Shown here: positions 23,554-31,813 of the stretch, piece after piece
Numbering within the stretch: the stretch's first letter is position 1
Layout of the letters: every line of letters starts with the position of its first letter
Assembly (NCBI GenBank): GCA_902591485.1
Contig: CACJAV010000003.1
Location: forward strand, 1-64,000
From: an uncultured Alphaproteobacteria bacterium
GTDB lineage: Bacteria; Pseudomonadota; Alphaproteobacteria; HIMB59; GCA-002718135
DNA length: 64,000 nt
Reading direction: 5' to 3'
The notes under the pieces: model-generated
Told to the model about the DNA's origin: nothing
The model's input: only the letters and a program-made list of their open reading frames with translations
Database searches by the model: none
Position numbers and translations under genes: made by a program

Positions 23554-23581
23554 AAAAAAGTGCTGTAAACTGCACTTTTTT
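23554..23581 (+). terminator. Intrinsic terminator after ftsZ, abutting the lpxC start codon
   Basis: Bases 23554-23563 (AAAAAAGTGC) and 23572-23581 (GCACTTTTTT) form a perfect ten-pair stem around an eight-base loop, with the U-run on the 3' side. This is a textbook rho-independent terminator and would work on either strand. It ends two bases before the ATG of lpxC, so readthrough or attenuation would directly set lpxC expression from the dcw operon. Confidence 0.85.
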
Positions 23582-23583
23582 AC

Positions 23584-24459
23584 ATGATAGCAACAAACCA
23601 AAAAAACAACAATCAGCAAACGATAGCAAGCTCTATCTTTGCAAAAGGGATCGGGCTTCATACTGGGAGTCAAGTTGAATTAAATTTACAACCTGCATCA
23701 GTTGATAATGGTATAAAATTTATTCGGGTAGACAAAAAAAATAATAATGTGATCGAAGCCCTTTGGTCTAACGTTTCAGAGACTTTACTAAGCACAACAA
23801 TATCAAATTCATATGGTTTAAAAATATCAACTATTGAGCATTTAATGAGTGCCTTATCTGGGTTACATATTGATAATCTAAATATTTACATAAATGCGCA
23901 TGAAGTGCCTATCATGGATGGCAGTTCAAGACCTTTTGTAGAGATGATTGAAAAAGTTGGAATTAAAAAACAAAATAAGAAAAGAAAAATATTAAATATA
24001 AAAAAATCAATTGAAGTATATGAAAATAACAGTTCAGTGAAAATTGTTCCAAATAATCAATTTTCAATAGATTTTGAGATTGATTTTCCCAGCCAATTAG
24101 TTTCAAAACAATCATGTCAACTTCAATTAATTAATGGAAATTATAAGACTGATATAGCTGCAGCAAGAACTTTTGGTTTTGAAAAAGACGTTGAGCATTT
24201 AAGGTCTAATGGTTTAGCACTTGGCGGATCTCTTGATAATGCAGTAGTTGTTGGAGAAAATGAAATTTTAAATAAAGATGGTTTAAGATATACTGATGAA
24301 TTTGTTAGGCATAAAATTTTAGACTCAATTGGTGACCTTTATTTAGCGGGAGCGCCAATCTTAGGTTATTTTTATGGAAACAAATCTGGACACTACCTTA
24401 ATAATCAACTTCTTAGAAAATTGTTTTCAAACCAAAATAATTACGAATATATATCTTAA
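23584..24459 (+). CDS. lpxC: UDP-3-O-acyl-N-acetylglucosamine deacetylase LpxC
   Basis: A 291-residue zinc enzyme performing the committed step of lipid A synthesis, so this organism makes lipopolysaccharide. Zinc ligands are His86 (STIEHLMSAL), His243 and Asp247 (HKILDSIGD). The conserved histidine near the C-terminus is His270 (SGHYLNNQL), and the substrate loop is HEVPIMDGSSRPF (106-118). The start is the only ATG in frame that keeps the GIGLHTG block. No Shine-Dalgarno is visible because a terminator hairpin occupies the bases just upstream. Last gene of the dcw cluster; its end overlaps convergent fumC by four bases. Confidence 0.95.
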   Translation: MIATNQKNNNQQTIASSIFAKGIGLHTGSQVELNLQPASVDNGIKFIRVDKKNNNVIEALWSNVSETLLSTTISNSYGLKISTIEHLMSALSGLHIDNLNIYINAHEVPIMDGSSRPFVEMIEKVGIKKQNKKRKILNIKKSIEVYENNSSVKIVPNNQFSIDFEIDFPSQLVSKQSCQLQLINGNYKTDIAAARTFGFEKDVEHLRSNGLALGGSLDNAVVVGENEILNKDGLRYTDEFVRHKILDSIGDLYLAGAPILGYFYGNKSGHYLNNQLLRKLFSNQNNYEYIS

Positions 24460-25841
24460 ATCATTTTTTTAGGATCAACAATTCTATCAAATTCTTCGCT
24501 AGTAACTAATTTAAGTGTAATCGCAGCTTCTTTTAATGTAATATTTTCATTAAAGGCCTTTTTAGCAATTTTTGCTGCACTGTCGTAACCTATATATTTA
24601 TTTAGGGCAGTGACTAACATTAGTGAATTATTTAAATGTTTCTTTATGTTTTCTTTATTGATTGAAAGTTCTTTCAAGCAATTATTATTGAAACTATTGA
24701 TTCCGTCTGCAAGTAAATTAATTGAATTTATGATATTGAAAATAATTAGTGGTTTAAACGCATTTAATTCAAAGTGACCTTGTGCTCCTCCTTGATTAAC
24801 GGCTAAATTATTTCCCATTATCTGACAACATACCATACTAAGAGCTTCAATTTGTGTGGGGTTTACCTTACCTGGCATAATAGATGAACCAGGTTCGTTC
24901 GCAGGTATATTTAATTCTCCTAGGCCAGACCTTGGCCCAGATGAGAGGAATCTAATGTCGTTTAGAATTTTGAATAATGAAATGGCTAGAGTATTTATAG
25001 AATTAGAAAAATTTACTAAAGAGTCATGATTAGCTATTACTTCAAATTTATTTATAGCTGGCTTATATTTATTTTTTGTCATTTTATTTAGATATTTACA
25101 GAAAATCTTATCAAAATTTTTAGGCGCATTTATACCAGAGCCAACAGCAGTACCTCCTTGTGCTAAATAATTTAACTCTCTTTTACTTAGAATGATTCTT
25201 TTATAATTATTTTGAATTTGATGTAGGTAACCAGAAAACTCATCTCCCATTGTTAAAGGTGTGGCATCTTGAGTGTGCGTGCGTCCAATTTTTATTATTT
25301 TTGAATATGATTTTGTTTTAATCTTAAACTCTTTAATTAAATTTTTTATCGCTGGTATAAGTTTCTTATCAGTTAACTCATTAGCTGCAATGTGCATTAT
25401 GGTTGGAAAAGTATCATTAGAAGATTGAGATAAATTTACATGATCATTAGGATGAATTGGCGATTTTGATCCAATTTTTCCTTTTAAAATTTTAATTGCA
25501 TAATTACTGATAACTTCATTAGCATTCATATTTGTTTGAGTGCCCGAACCTGTTTGCCATACAGACAAAGGAAATTCATCGAGTAGATTTAAATTAATTA
25601 CTTGATCACAAGCTTTAACAATAGCATTTGACAAATTTTTATTTATTAATCCTAGATTTTGATTAGCTAAAGTAGCTGCTTTTTTTTGCATACCTAAAGC
25701 TATTATTATTTCTTTAGGCATTTTATCATTCGATATCTTAAAATTCTCTAATGAGCGTTGAGTTTGAGCTCCCCACATCCTCTTAGAATCTATTTTTTTA
25801 ACTCCTAAGCTGTCAGATTCTGTTCTTTTTTTATTTGTCAT
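24456..25841 (-). CDS. fumC: Class II fumarate hydratase FumC
   Basis: A 461-residue member of the fumarase/aspartase superfamily. The superfamily signature GSSIMPGKVNP is present at about residues 315-325. N-terminal RMWGAQTQRSLENF and GSGTQTNMNANEV, and the central IGRTHTQDATPLTMG, are typical of class II fumarase rather than argininosuccinate lyase or aspartase. It hydrates fumarate to malate in the TCA cycle without an iron-sulfur cluster. Divergent from gpmA across 57 bases and convergent with lpxC. Confidence 0.95.
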   Translation of the reverse strand: MTNKKRTESDSLGVKKIDSKRMWGAQTQRSLENFKISNDKMPKEIIIALGMQKKAATLANQNLGLINKNLSNAIVKACDQVINLNLLDEFPLSVWQTGSGTQTNMNANEVISNYAIKILKGKIGSKSPIHPNDHVNLSQSSNDTFPTIMHIAANELTDKKLIPAIKNLIKEFKIKTKSYSKIIKIGRTHTQDATPLTMGDEFSGYLHQIQNNYKRIILSKRELNYLAQGGTAVGSGINAPKNFDKIFCKYLNKMTKNKYKPAINKFEVIANHDSLVNFSNSINTLAISLFKILNDIRFLSSGPRSGLGELNIPANEPGSSIMPGKVNPTQIEALSMVCCQIMGNNLAVNQGGAQGHFELNAFKPLIIFNIINSINLLADGINSFNNNCLKELSINKENIKKHLNNSLMLVTALNKYIGYDSAAKIAKKAFNENITLKEAAITLKLVTSEEFDRIVDPKKMI

Positions 25842-25898
25842 AGTTTGTTAATAAAGATTTTATTTATAACATAAACTTACTACTAGAATACAAATATT

Positions 25899-26528
25899 AT
25901 GAACAAACTAATTTTGCTTAGACATGGCCAAAGTCAATGGAACTTAGAAAATAAATTCACAGGTTGGAAAAATGTTCCTTTGACTAAAAAAGGTGAAATC
26001 GAAGCCAAAAAAGCAGGTGAATTAATTAAAAAACACAAAATTCACATTGATTATGTATTTAGCAGCGTTTTAGAGAGAGCTAATAAAACTGCTGAAATCG
26101 CTATTATAGAAGCTAATCTAACAAATCTCATAAATAATAATAAATTGATTATGACTAGAAATGAGAACTTAAATGAGAGAGATTACGGTGATTTAGTAGG
26201 TTTAAATAAAGAAGAAACGGCAAATAAGTTTGGTAAAGAACAGGTACACATTTGGAGGCGATCTTATGATACTCCTCCACCAAATGGTGAAAGTTTAAAA
26301 AATGTCGTTGAAAGAGTATCTCCTTATTTTAAAAAAAATATAAAACCACTTTTAGATCAAAATAAAAATATTTTAATAGCAGCTCATGGAAACTCTTTAA
26401 GAGCAATGATGATTGAGCTGGGCATTTACAAACCTGAAGAAATTTCTTCCATAGAACTTCCTACAGGTTCACCTTTATGTATTAATCTAGATGAAGGAAA
26501 ATTAGTTGACTTCTTTTATCTAAGCTAA
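25899..26528 (+). CDS. gpmA: 2,3-bisphosphoglycerate-dependent phosphoglycerate mutase
   Basis: A 209-residue histidine phosphatase-fold enzyme. The phospho-histidine is His9 in LLRHGQSQWN. Other family blocks are FTGWKNVPLT, SVLERANKTA, LNERDYGDLVG and the second catalytic histidine in AAHGNSLRAMM. It interconverts 3- and 2-phosphoglycerate in glycolysis and gluconeogenesis. It is somewhat shorter than E. coli GpmA (250) but typical of the alphaproteobacterial form. Its 3' end overlaps convergent sspB by four bases. Confidence 0.93.
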   Translation: MNKLILLRHGQSQWNLENKFTGWKNVPLTKKGEIEAKKAGELIKKHKIHIDYVFSSVLERANKTAEIAIIEANLTNLINNNKLIMTRNENLNERDYGDLVGLNKEETANKFGKEQVHIWRRSYDTPPPNGESLKNVVERVSPYFKKNIKPLLDQNKNILIAAHGNSLRAMMIELGIYKPEEISSIELPTGSPLCINLDEGKLVDFFYLS

Positions 26529-26974
26529 TTTTTTTTAAACTTAGAAAACTTAATTACATTAGAATTATCATTTTCTTTTTTATTTTTTTTCAAAACTTTT
26601 TTTTCATTTTTTTCTGTTTTTTTATTAGATTTATTAAGTTCATAATTTAATCCAAAATTAGATGAAGGATCAGCGAAAGAAATAATAGAGTCAAAAGAAA
26701 TTTTTAAATCAGTTTTAATATTATTAAATGAAAGTCCAATATTAAAAAAACTTTTATTGACTGATAAATGGTAATATTCATGCTGTATAACAATAGTCAT
26801 TTCATCAGGATATTTGAGTAAAAGCCAGTCTGGAATTATATTTTTTGAATTGTCTGTTTTAAAAGTTATATACAAGTGGTTAATTCCATCCAATCCATTA
26901 CTTTCAATGTTTTTTAATATATCGATAAAAACATTTAACAAATTTTTGTTTAAAATTTTTTGGTAATTAATCAT
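26525..26974 (-). CDS. sspB: SspB, ClpXP protease adaptor (alphaproteobacterial type)
   Basis: A 149-residue protein matching alphaproteobacterial SspB. It has an SspB fold with PDWLLLKYPDEMTIVIQHEYYHL (broken motif, residues ~50-72), FNIGLSFNN and ISFADPSSNFGL, then a Lys/Asn-rich flexible linker and a C-terminal VIKFSKFKK tail. That tail resembles the ClpX-docking motif at the end of SspB proteins. SspB captures proteins carrying the tmRNA tag and hands them to ClpXP. The tmRNA itself is 8.6 kb away in the same window. The name rests on the conserved blocks; function is by family. Confidence 0.88.
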   Translation of the reverse strand: MINYQKILNKNLLNVFIDILKNIESNGLDGINHLYITFKTDNSKNIIPDWLLLKYPDEMTIVIQHEYYHLSVNKSFFNIGLSFNNIKTDLKISFDSIISFADPSSNFGLNYELNKSNKKTEKNEKKVLKKNKKENDNSNVIKFSKFKKN

Positions 26975-27077
26975 TTTTATTATACTTGAATTAAATCTTA
27001 GTTATTAGTAAATATTTATTCAATATATATATTTATAGTTTAATGTTATTAACTAAATAAAAATAAAATTATTTCAT

Positions 27078-29522
27078 ATGGCAAATTACCTACCTAGTTC
27101 ATGTAAAGTTGTAGTAATTGGTGGAGGTGTTGCTGGTTGCTCAACCGCATACCACTTGGCAAAGTTTGGCTGGAAAGATACAGTTTTGCTAGAAAGAGAT
27201 GTTCTTACTTCAGGAACTACATGGCATGCAGCTGGATTGATAGGTCAGCTTGGCTCAAGTGCAACAATTACAAAACTAAGAAACTATTCATTAAATTTAT
27301 ATAAACAGCTAGAGACGGAAACAGAATTATCAACAGGTTTAAAACAAAATGGCTCACTAACTGTTGCGACAACATTAGATAGGCTTGAGGAACTAAAGAG
27401 ACAAGTCACATTTGCTCAAAGATTTGAAATTGAAGCTAAAGAAGTTAGTAAAGATGAAATTAAAGAAATTTATCCTCTAATTAATATTGATGATCTTGTT
27501 GGAGGTGTATTTATTCCAAGAGATGGACAAGCTGATCCAGTAGGAGTAACAAATGTTTTAGCAAAGGCGGCAAAACAAAATGGTGCAAAAATTGTTGAAA
27601 AATGTCCTGTCAAAAAAATTTTAGTAAAAAATAATAAAATTTTTGGTGTCGAAACTATTTTTGGAAAAATTGAATGTGAGTATGTTGTTCTTGCTACAGG
27701 GATGTGGTCTCGACAAATAGCTAATGAAATAAATGTTAGTATACCATTGTATCCAGATGAACATTTTTATGTTTTAAGCGAGCCAATAAAAGAAATAGAT
27801 AGATCTTTACCTGTCCTAAGAGATTATAATAACTGTTTGTATTTAAAAGAGGATGCTGGAAAATTATTAGTTGGCGTTTTTGAACCAAATGCAAAACCTG
27901 CTTTTGTTAATAATTATAAAGTTCCTGAAGATTTTTCATTTGGTGAGTTGCCTGAGGATTTCGACCATTTTGAACCGTATTTAATTAATGCAATGAATCG
28001 AATACCAAGTCTTGAGAAATCAGGAATTAGAAAGTTTTTTAATGGCCCTGAGTCATTTACACCGGACACTAATTATTTACTCGGCGAAACTCCGGAAGTT
28101 AAAAATTTGTATATATGTGGAGGTTTCAATAGTATTGGAATTGTAAGTTCAGGGGGTGCAGGCAAAATAACTGCAGAGTGGATGATGAATGGAGAAATAT
28201 ATGAAGATGTTTTTTCTCTTGATGTTTCAAGATTTGAAAAATTTCACTCTGAATTAAAATTTATAACTGAGAGAGTTACTGAGTCTCTTGGTAATTTATA
28301 TGCCATGCACTGGCCTTACAAACAACATACTACATCAAGAAATATTAAATTATTACCTTATCACGATCAATTAAAGGCTCGTGGCGCATGTTTTGGGCAA
28401 TCTGCAGCTTATGAAAGACCTATGTGGTATTCTTTAAACAATAAAGGTGCACATTATAAGTATAGTTATGGATATCAAAACTGGTATGAGTCTGCTAAAT
28501 TCGAAACAATAAATGCCAGAACAAATGTTGCTCTTTTTGAACTATCACCTTTTGCTAAATTTGAGTTAAGTGGTGAAAAAACTCATTCCTCTCTCCAATA
28601 TATTTGCTCAAATAATATTAAAAATGAGGTTGGTGCAGTAACTTACACTCAGATGCTTAATTCAAAAGGAGGAATTGAAGCTGATTTAACTGTTACTTGC
28701 ATTGATAAAAACAAATTTAGAATAGTAACTGGATCTAGTGTTAGAAATCATGATAAAAAACATATTCTGAAATATCTAGACAATGCGGTTAATTTCAAAG
28801 ACATTACTGATGATTATGCTTGTCTTGGAATATTTGGTCCAAAGAGTAGAAACTTAATATCAAAAGTATTTGGTCAAAACTTTTCAAATGATGATTTTAA
28901 ATTTGGCACAGGAAAATATATTCAATTTAATGAAATTCAGATGTGGTTTCAAAGAATTTCATATGTAGGTGAACTTGGTTGGGAAATTTATATACCTATT
29001 GAAAAATCAAAAGAGATTTATGAAACAATTGTTAGTGAAGAAAAAGAATTTAAATTAGTACATGCAGGTGCTCACTCTATGGACATTATGAGAATGGAAA
29101 AAGGATATTTGCATTGGGGGCATGATATTTCTCCAGCAGAAAATCCTTATGAGGCTAATTTAGATTTTGCTACAAAACTTAATAAAAAAGACGATTTTGT
29201 AGGTAAGGATTACTTCATAAAAGAAAAAAATATATCACGCAAAAAACTAGTAATGTTTACAATAAATGATGCCGAACCAGGAAATCCATTAGTTTTACAT
29301 GATGAGCCAATATTTTTAGAAAATAAAATAGTTGGAGAAAGCACATCAGGTAATTACTCATTTTTTTATGATAAAAGCATGGTTTTTGGATATGTATCAT
29401 CAAAAGTAGATATAAATAAAAATTACCGTAAATTTGAAATAGAAATAGCAAAAAAAAGATACAAACTTAATTTAATTAAAGAACCTTTGCATGATCCAGC
29501 AAATCAATTTGTAAAAATCTAA
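27078..29522 (+). CDS. FAD-dependent dimethylglycine/sarcosine dehydrogenase-like protein with GcvT domain
   Basis: An 814-residue fusion. The N-terminal FAD oxidoreductase domain has the dinucleotide motif VVVIGGGVAGCSTAYHL (residues ~11-27) and SGTTWHAAG, whose His50 aligns with the covalent flavin histidine of dimethylglycine dehydrogenase. An FAO_M linker region follows (~375-430), then a GcvT-like tetrahydrofolate-binding domain and its C-terminal barrel (RMEKGYLHWGHDI, ~670-682). Family members oxidatively demethylate methylated glycines and pass the one-carbon unit to folate. Sarcosine, dimethylglycine or a related N-methyl compound is plausible; the exact substrate cannot be read from sequence. 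It stands alone with a ~100-base AT-rich leader and no recognisable riboswitch. Confidence 0.85.
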   Translation: MANYLPSSCKVVVIGGGVAGCSTAYHLAKFGWKDTVLLERDVLTSGTTWHAAGLIGQLGSSATITKLRNYSLNLYKQLETETELSTGLKQNGSLTVATTLDRLEELKRQVTFAQRFEIEAKEVSKDEIKEIYPLINIDDLVGGVFIPRDGQADPVGVTNVLAKAAKQNGAKIVEKCPVKKILVKNNKIFGVETIFGKIECEYVVLATGMWSRQIANEINVSIPLYPDEHFYVLSEPIKEIDRSLPVLRDYNNCLYLKEDAGKLLVGVFEPNAKPAFVNNYKVPEDFSFGELPEDFDHFEPYLINAMNRIPSLEKSGIRKFFNGPESFTPDTNYLLGETPEVKNLYICGGFNSIGIVSSGGAGKITAEWMMNGEIYEDVFSLDVSRFEKFHSELKFITERVTESLGNLYAMHWPYKQHTTSRNIKLLPYHDQLKARGACFGQSAAYERPMWYSLNNKGAHYKYSYGYQNWYESAKFETINARTNVALFELSPFAKFELSGEKTHSSLQYICSNNIKNEVGAVTYTQMLNSKGGIEADLTVTCIDKNKFRIVTGSSVRNHDKKHILKYLDNAVNFKDITDDYACLGIFGPKSRNLISKVFGQNFSNDDFKFGTGKYIQFNEIQMWFQRISYVGELGWEIYIPIEKSKEIYETIVSEEKEFKLVHAGAHSMDIMRMEKGYLHWGHDISPAENPYEANLDFATKLNKKDDFVGKDYFIKEKNISRKKLVMFTINDAEPGNPLVLHDEPIFLENKIVGESTSGNYSFFYDKSMVFGYVSSKVDINKNYRKFEIEIAKKRYKLNLIKEPLHDPANQFVKI

Positions 29523-29527
29523 TTTTT

Positions 29528-30130
29528 ATGTTTGATAATTTATATTTTTTTATAAATTTTTTTTATGAACAATTAGAAAATAATTTTACTTTATTTTTTT
29601 TACTTTATGTATTTTCATTGATTATTTTTTTTAGCCTTTCTCTTCCAGGCGGTCCAATACTTATCATTTCTTCAGGGTTTTTTTTTGGATTTTATTTAGG
29701 ATTTTTAATAAATATAATTGCTATATTAATTGGAAGTTATATTTTTATATATATTCTAAAAAATTTATTTAATAACTTATTTAACCTTTTTTTTTTAAAG
29801 TTTTCAAAAAAACTAAATAATTTAATGGAGCATTCAAGTTATGAATATCTCATTTTAATAAGGTTAATAGCTGGCATCCCTTTATTTATCCAAAATTTAT
29901 TTTTTTCATTTATAAATATTACAAAATCTAAATTTTTCATTTCATCTTTTATAGGTTTTAGTCCTATAATTTTTCTTCTTACTTACTTTGGTAGTAAAAT
30001 TTATGAAATTTATGAAATAAAAAATTTTAAATCTTCAGATGTAATTTCTGTAGAGTTCATTTTTTTTACCATATTGTTAATTATTTTAGTAATAATAAGA
30101 ATTATCTATAAAATAAAAAAAAGAGAATAA
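29528..30130 (+). CDS. VTT-domain (TVP38/TMEM64/DedA-like) membrane protein
   Basis: A 200-residue, very hydrophobic protein with about five membrane segments. The segment LSLPGGPILIISSGFFFG (residues ~38-55) and the second amphipathic re-entrant region (LIRLIAGIPLFIQNLFFS, ~109-126) match the VTT/SNARE-associated family. Some DedA-superfamily members move lipid carriers or phospholipids across the inner membrane, but none of that is proven for this subfamily. It starts five bases after the dehydrogenase gene and may be co-transcribed with it. It is the last ordinary chromosomal gene before the repeat-bounded accessory region. Confidence 0.75.
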   Translation: MFDNLYFFINFFYEQLENNFTLFFLLYVFSLIIFFSLSLPGGPILIISSGFFFGFYLGFLINIIAILIGSYIFIYILKNLFNNLFNLFFLKFSKKLNNLMEHSSYEYLILIRLIAGIPLFIQNLFFSFINITKSKFFISSFIGFSPIIFLLTYFGSKIYEIYEIKNFKSSDVISVEFIFFTILLIILVIIRIIYKIKKRE

Positions 30131-30147
30131 TCAAATAGAGAGAAGGG

Positions 30148-30164
30148 GGGGTACTCTGTTGCTT
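30148..30164 (+). repeat. Degenerate ssrA-end repeat (copy a, left island boundary)
   Basis: Aligned without gaps to the 17-base ssrA end, 12 positions agree, including the block TCTGTTGC. It lies 17 bases after the stop of the VTT gene, where the accessory region begins. Taken alone the match would be weak; its position and orientation make it a candidate outer attachment site. Confidence 0.4.
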
Positions 30165-30177
30165 GGCATCTTATCAG

Positions 30178-30585
30178 TTATTTTAGACTTTCCACGTAAG
30201 ATAAAAAATTATTAATTTTTACAAATTCACAAAGGCCAATTGGAAAAATTTCTCTAGTTGTAAATCCTCCCCCAGTCATTGTCCAAACGTCAACTCTTAA
30301 AGAATTAAGCTCAATAGAATAAACTCTATTTCTTAAATTATTTTCATTTGAGAATATATTTATGTATGAGAGTTTTAAATCTACATCATAGTAATATTCA
30401 TTAATTGTAGTTATTTTATTAATATCTGTATTAATGACTTTCACTCTATTAGAGGAAACAAATTCAAATCCCGATAGCAACGAGGAACACAATAATTGAT
30501 TATTAGAAAAATCTTTTTTTGTAAAAGCTATAGATGATGATGAATAAAAAATTAAAAATATAAAAATTAATACTTTTTCTTTCAT
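30178..30585 (-). CDS. Small secreted protein of unknown function
   Basis: I do not recognise this protein. From the ATG whose complement is at 30583-30585 it is 135 residues long. It begins with MKEKVLIFIFLIFYSSSSIAF, a clear Sec signal peptide with cleavage expected around residue 20. The open frame extends further upstream, but those residues precede the signal peptide and overlap the repeat at 30593. The mature part has two cysteines (CSS near the start, LCEF near the end) that could form a disulfide, and a GGGF stretch near residue 108. It is isolated on the minus strand within the first island segment. Periplasmic or secreted location is inferred from the signal peptide only. Confidence 0.6.
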   Translation of the reverse strand: MKEKVLIFIFLIFYSSSSIAFTKKDFSNNQLLCSSLLSGFEFVSSNRVKVINTDINKITTINEYYYDVDLKLSYINIFSNENNLRNRVYSIELNSLRVDVWTMTGGGFTTREIFPIGLCEFVKINNFLSYVESLK

Positions 30586-30592
30586 ATCAAAT

Positions 30593-30609
30593 GGAGCGTT
30601 CTGTAGAAC
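30593..30609 (+). repeat. Partial ssrA-end repeat (copy e)
   Basis: The sequence GGAGCGTTCTGT agrees with the ssrA end at 11 of its first 12 positions and then diverges (13 of 17 overall). It lies eight bases upstream of the start codon of the minus-strand secreted-protein gene, separating that gene from the acetyltransferase segment. Orientation matches the other copies. Confidence 0.45.
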
Positions 30610-30663
30610 GATCACTAAATCATCATTAACATAAAACAAGAATCTTTGGAAACTTCTTTGTAG

Positions 30664-31628
30664 AAACTTCTTAGTAAGTTTTAATTATTTTTTAAATTTC
30701 TTGTTTTGGTTATCGTAGTCTGTTTTTTTAGTTTTTTGTATAAAATCACTACTTTAAGGAAAGACTTTAAAGGTCTAATTAAATTGATATTCGTTTTAAT
30801 TCAGAGATTATTAAATACAATATCTGCAATATAGAACTTCAAGCATATATATTTGTGATGTCAAATTTTTTTTTTTGTGGTAATTGAATTCGTAATGGGC
30901 AATTCTTTAAAGCAGAATTTAATTTTTATCAGAAAATTAAAAGAAAGTGATTTAAAAAAATTAGTAAAATTTAGAAATAATAAAAATATCTGGAAATTAA
31001 CTGAAGGAGGTGGTTTTAGTAAAAAAGTTACAATAAATGATGAAATAGCGTGGTTTAAAAAAGTGAATAAAAAAAACGATAGATTAAACTTAGCAATATG
31101 TATAAATGAGAAATATATAGGTAATATATATTTTACTGATATAAAAAAGTCTTCTGCACAATTTCATATTTTTATTGGAGAAAATTCTTTATGGGGTAAA
31201 GGTATTGCTTCAAAATCTATGATTTTATCATTAGATTTTTTAAGAATAAATTTAGATATTAAAAAAGTATATTTAAAAGTTAAGAAAAAAAATATTTTAG
31301 CGATTAAACTATATAAGAAATGTGGTTTTAAAGTTAAAAAAGAATTAGATAACAATAGTTATTTCATGACCAATTACTAAAACTTTTCTTTACATGTTAT
31401 CTAATTCAGTTTTCAACTATATTTGAAATTTTACCAATATTCTTATTAGCGACGACTTGAAACTTATTATTATCCCAATTGTTCTTAAGTCATAAGCGTG
31501 TGTGTTTTTAAATATTTATATAAATAGATACTATTCACTCGTAAAACTTTTAGAACTCTCCAGCCTCTTCTTAATGAGTTATTGAAATTAAACAGATTAA
31601 TTAAAATTAGTTTAAAACTTCTTAGTAA
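30664..31628 (+). repeat. 14-bp direct repeat pair flanking the acetyltransferase
   Basis: AAACTTCTTAGTAA occurs exactly at 30664-30677 and again at 31615-31628, in the same orientation. The copies lie about 70 bases inside the ssrA-end repeats at 30593 and 31688, giving the segment a symmetrical frame around the GNAT gene. They could be recombinase arm sites or the scars of an older insertion. Confidence 0.5.
30895..31380 (+). CDS. GNAT-family N-acetyltransferase (RimJ/RimL-like)
   Basis: A 161-residue protein from ATG 30895; an in-frame GTG at 30877 would add six residues. It has the GNAT pattern: N-terminal FIRKLKESDLKKLVKFRNN, a central beta strand (YIGNIYFTDI), the acetyl-CoA-binding loop in SLWGKGIASKSM (about residues 97-108) and the terminal block NILAIKLYKKCGFK (~134-147). 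This subgroup acetylates protein N-termini, amino-sugars or small molecules; the substrate cannot be deduced. It is the only gene in its island segment and has a 250-base untranslated upstream region. No neighbour suggests a pathway. Confidence 0.8.
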   Translation: MGNSLKQNLIFIRKLKESDLKKLVKFRNNKNIWKLTEGGGFSKKVTINDEIAWFKKVNKKNDRLNLAICINEKYIGNIYFTDIKKSSAQFHIFIGENSLWGKGIASKSMILSLDFLRINLDIKKVYLKVKKKNILAIKLYKKCGFKVKKELDNNSYFMTNY

Positions 31629-31642
31629 TCCTCGAAGAGGAT
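31626..31642 (+). terminator. Small hairpin, possible terminator downstream of the GNAT gene
   Basis: AATCCTC and GAGGATT pair over seven bases around a three-base loop and are followed by TTAGTTAG. The T-run is short, and the hairpin is ~245 bases after the GNAT stop codon, so termination is only a possibility. Confidence 0.35.
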
Positions 31643-31687
31643 TTTAGTTAGATTTGCTGATATATATAAAGATTATAAGTTGAAAGA

Positions 31688-31704
31688 GGGGCGTTCTGTT
31701 GCCC
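31688..31704 (+). repeat. Perfect ssrA-end repeat (copy b)
   Basis: GGGGCGTTCTGTTGCCC is identical over all 17 bases to the sequence at 35188-35204, which is the 3' end of ssrA on the complementary strand. It sits in non-coding DNA between the GNAT and bactofilin genes, 3.5 kb from ssrA. Candidate attachment site. Confidence 0.75.
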
Positions 31705-31813
31705 AGTGTGTGAATCAAACTAACAGAAAACTCAAAATTTATAAGCAAAAAATAAAAAAAATTTCTCTCAGTACGACAATATTGCGACTAGAATATTTAT
31801 GTTTAGGCAAGTT

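Larger units (their letters stand above)
31381..31813. other. 433-base non-coding stretch inside the island
   Basis: No credible gene is visible. It contains the second 14-bp direct repeat (31615-31628), a small hairpin (31626-31642), a perfect ssrA-end repeat (31688-31704) and the octamer TTGCGACT at 31782-31789. The remainder is AT-rich with no tRNA or riboswitch signature that I can see. Confidence 0.6.

Noticed and set aside
26975..27077. Possible glycine riboswitch before the methylglycine dehydrogenase-like gene
   Set aside because: The gap is only ~100 bases, almost purely A/T, and shows none of the conserved glycine-aptamer sequences.
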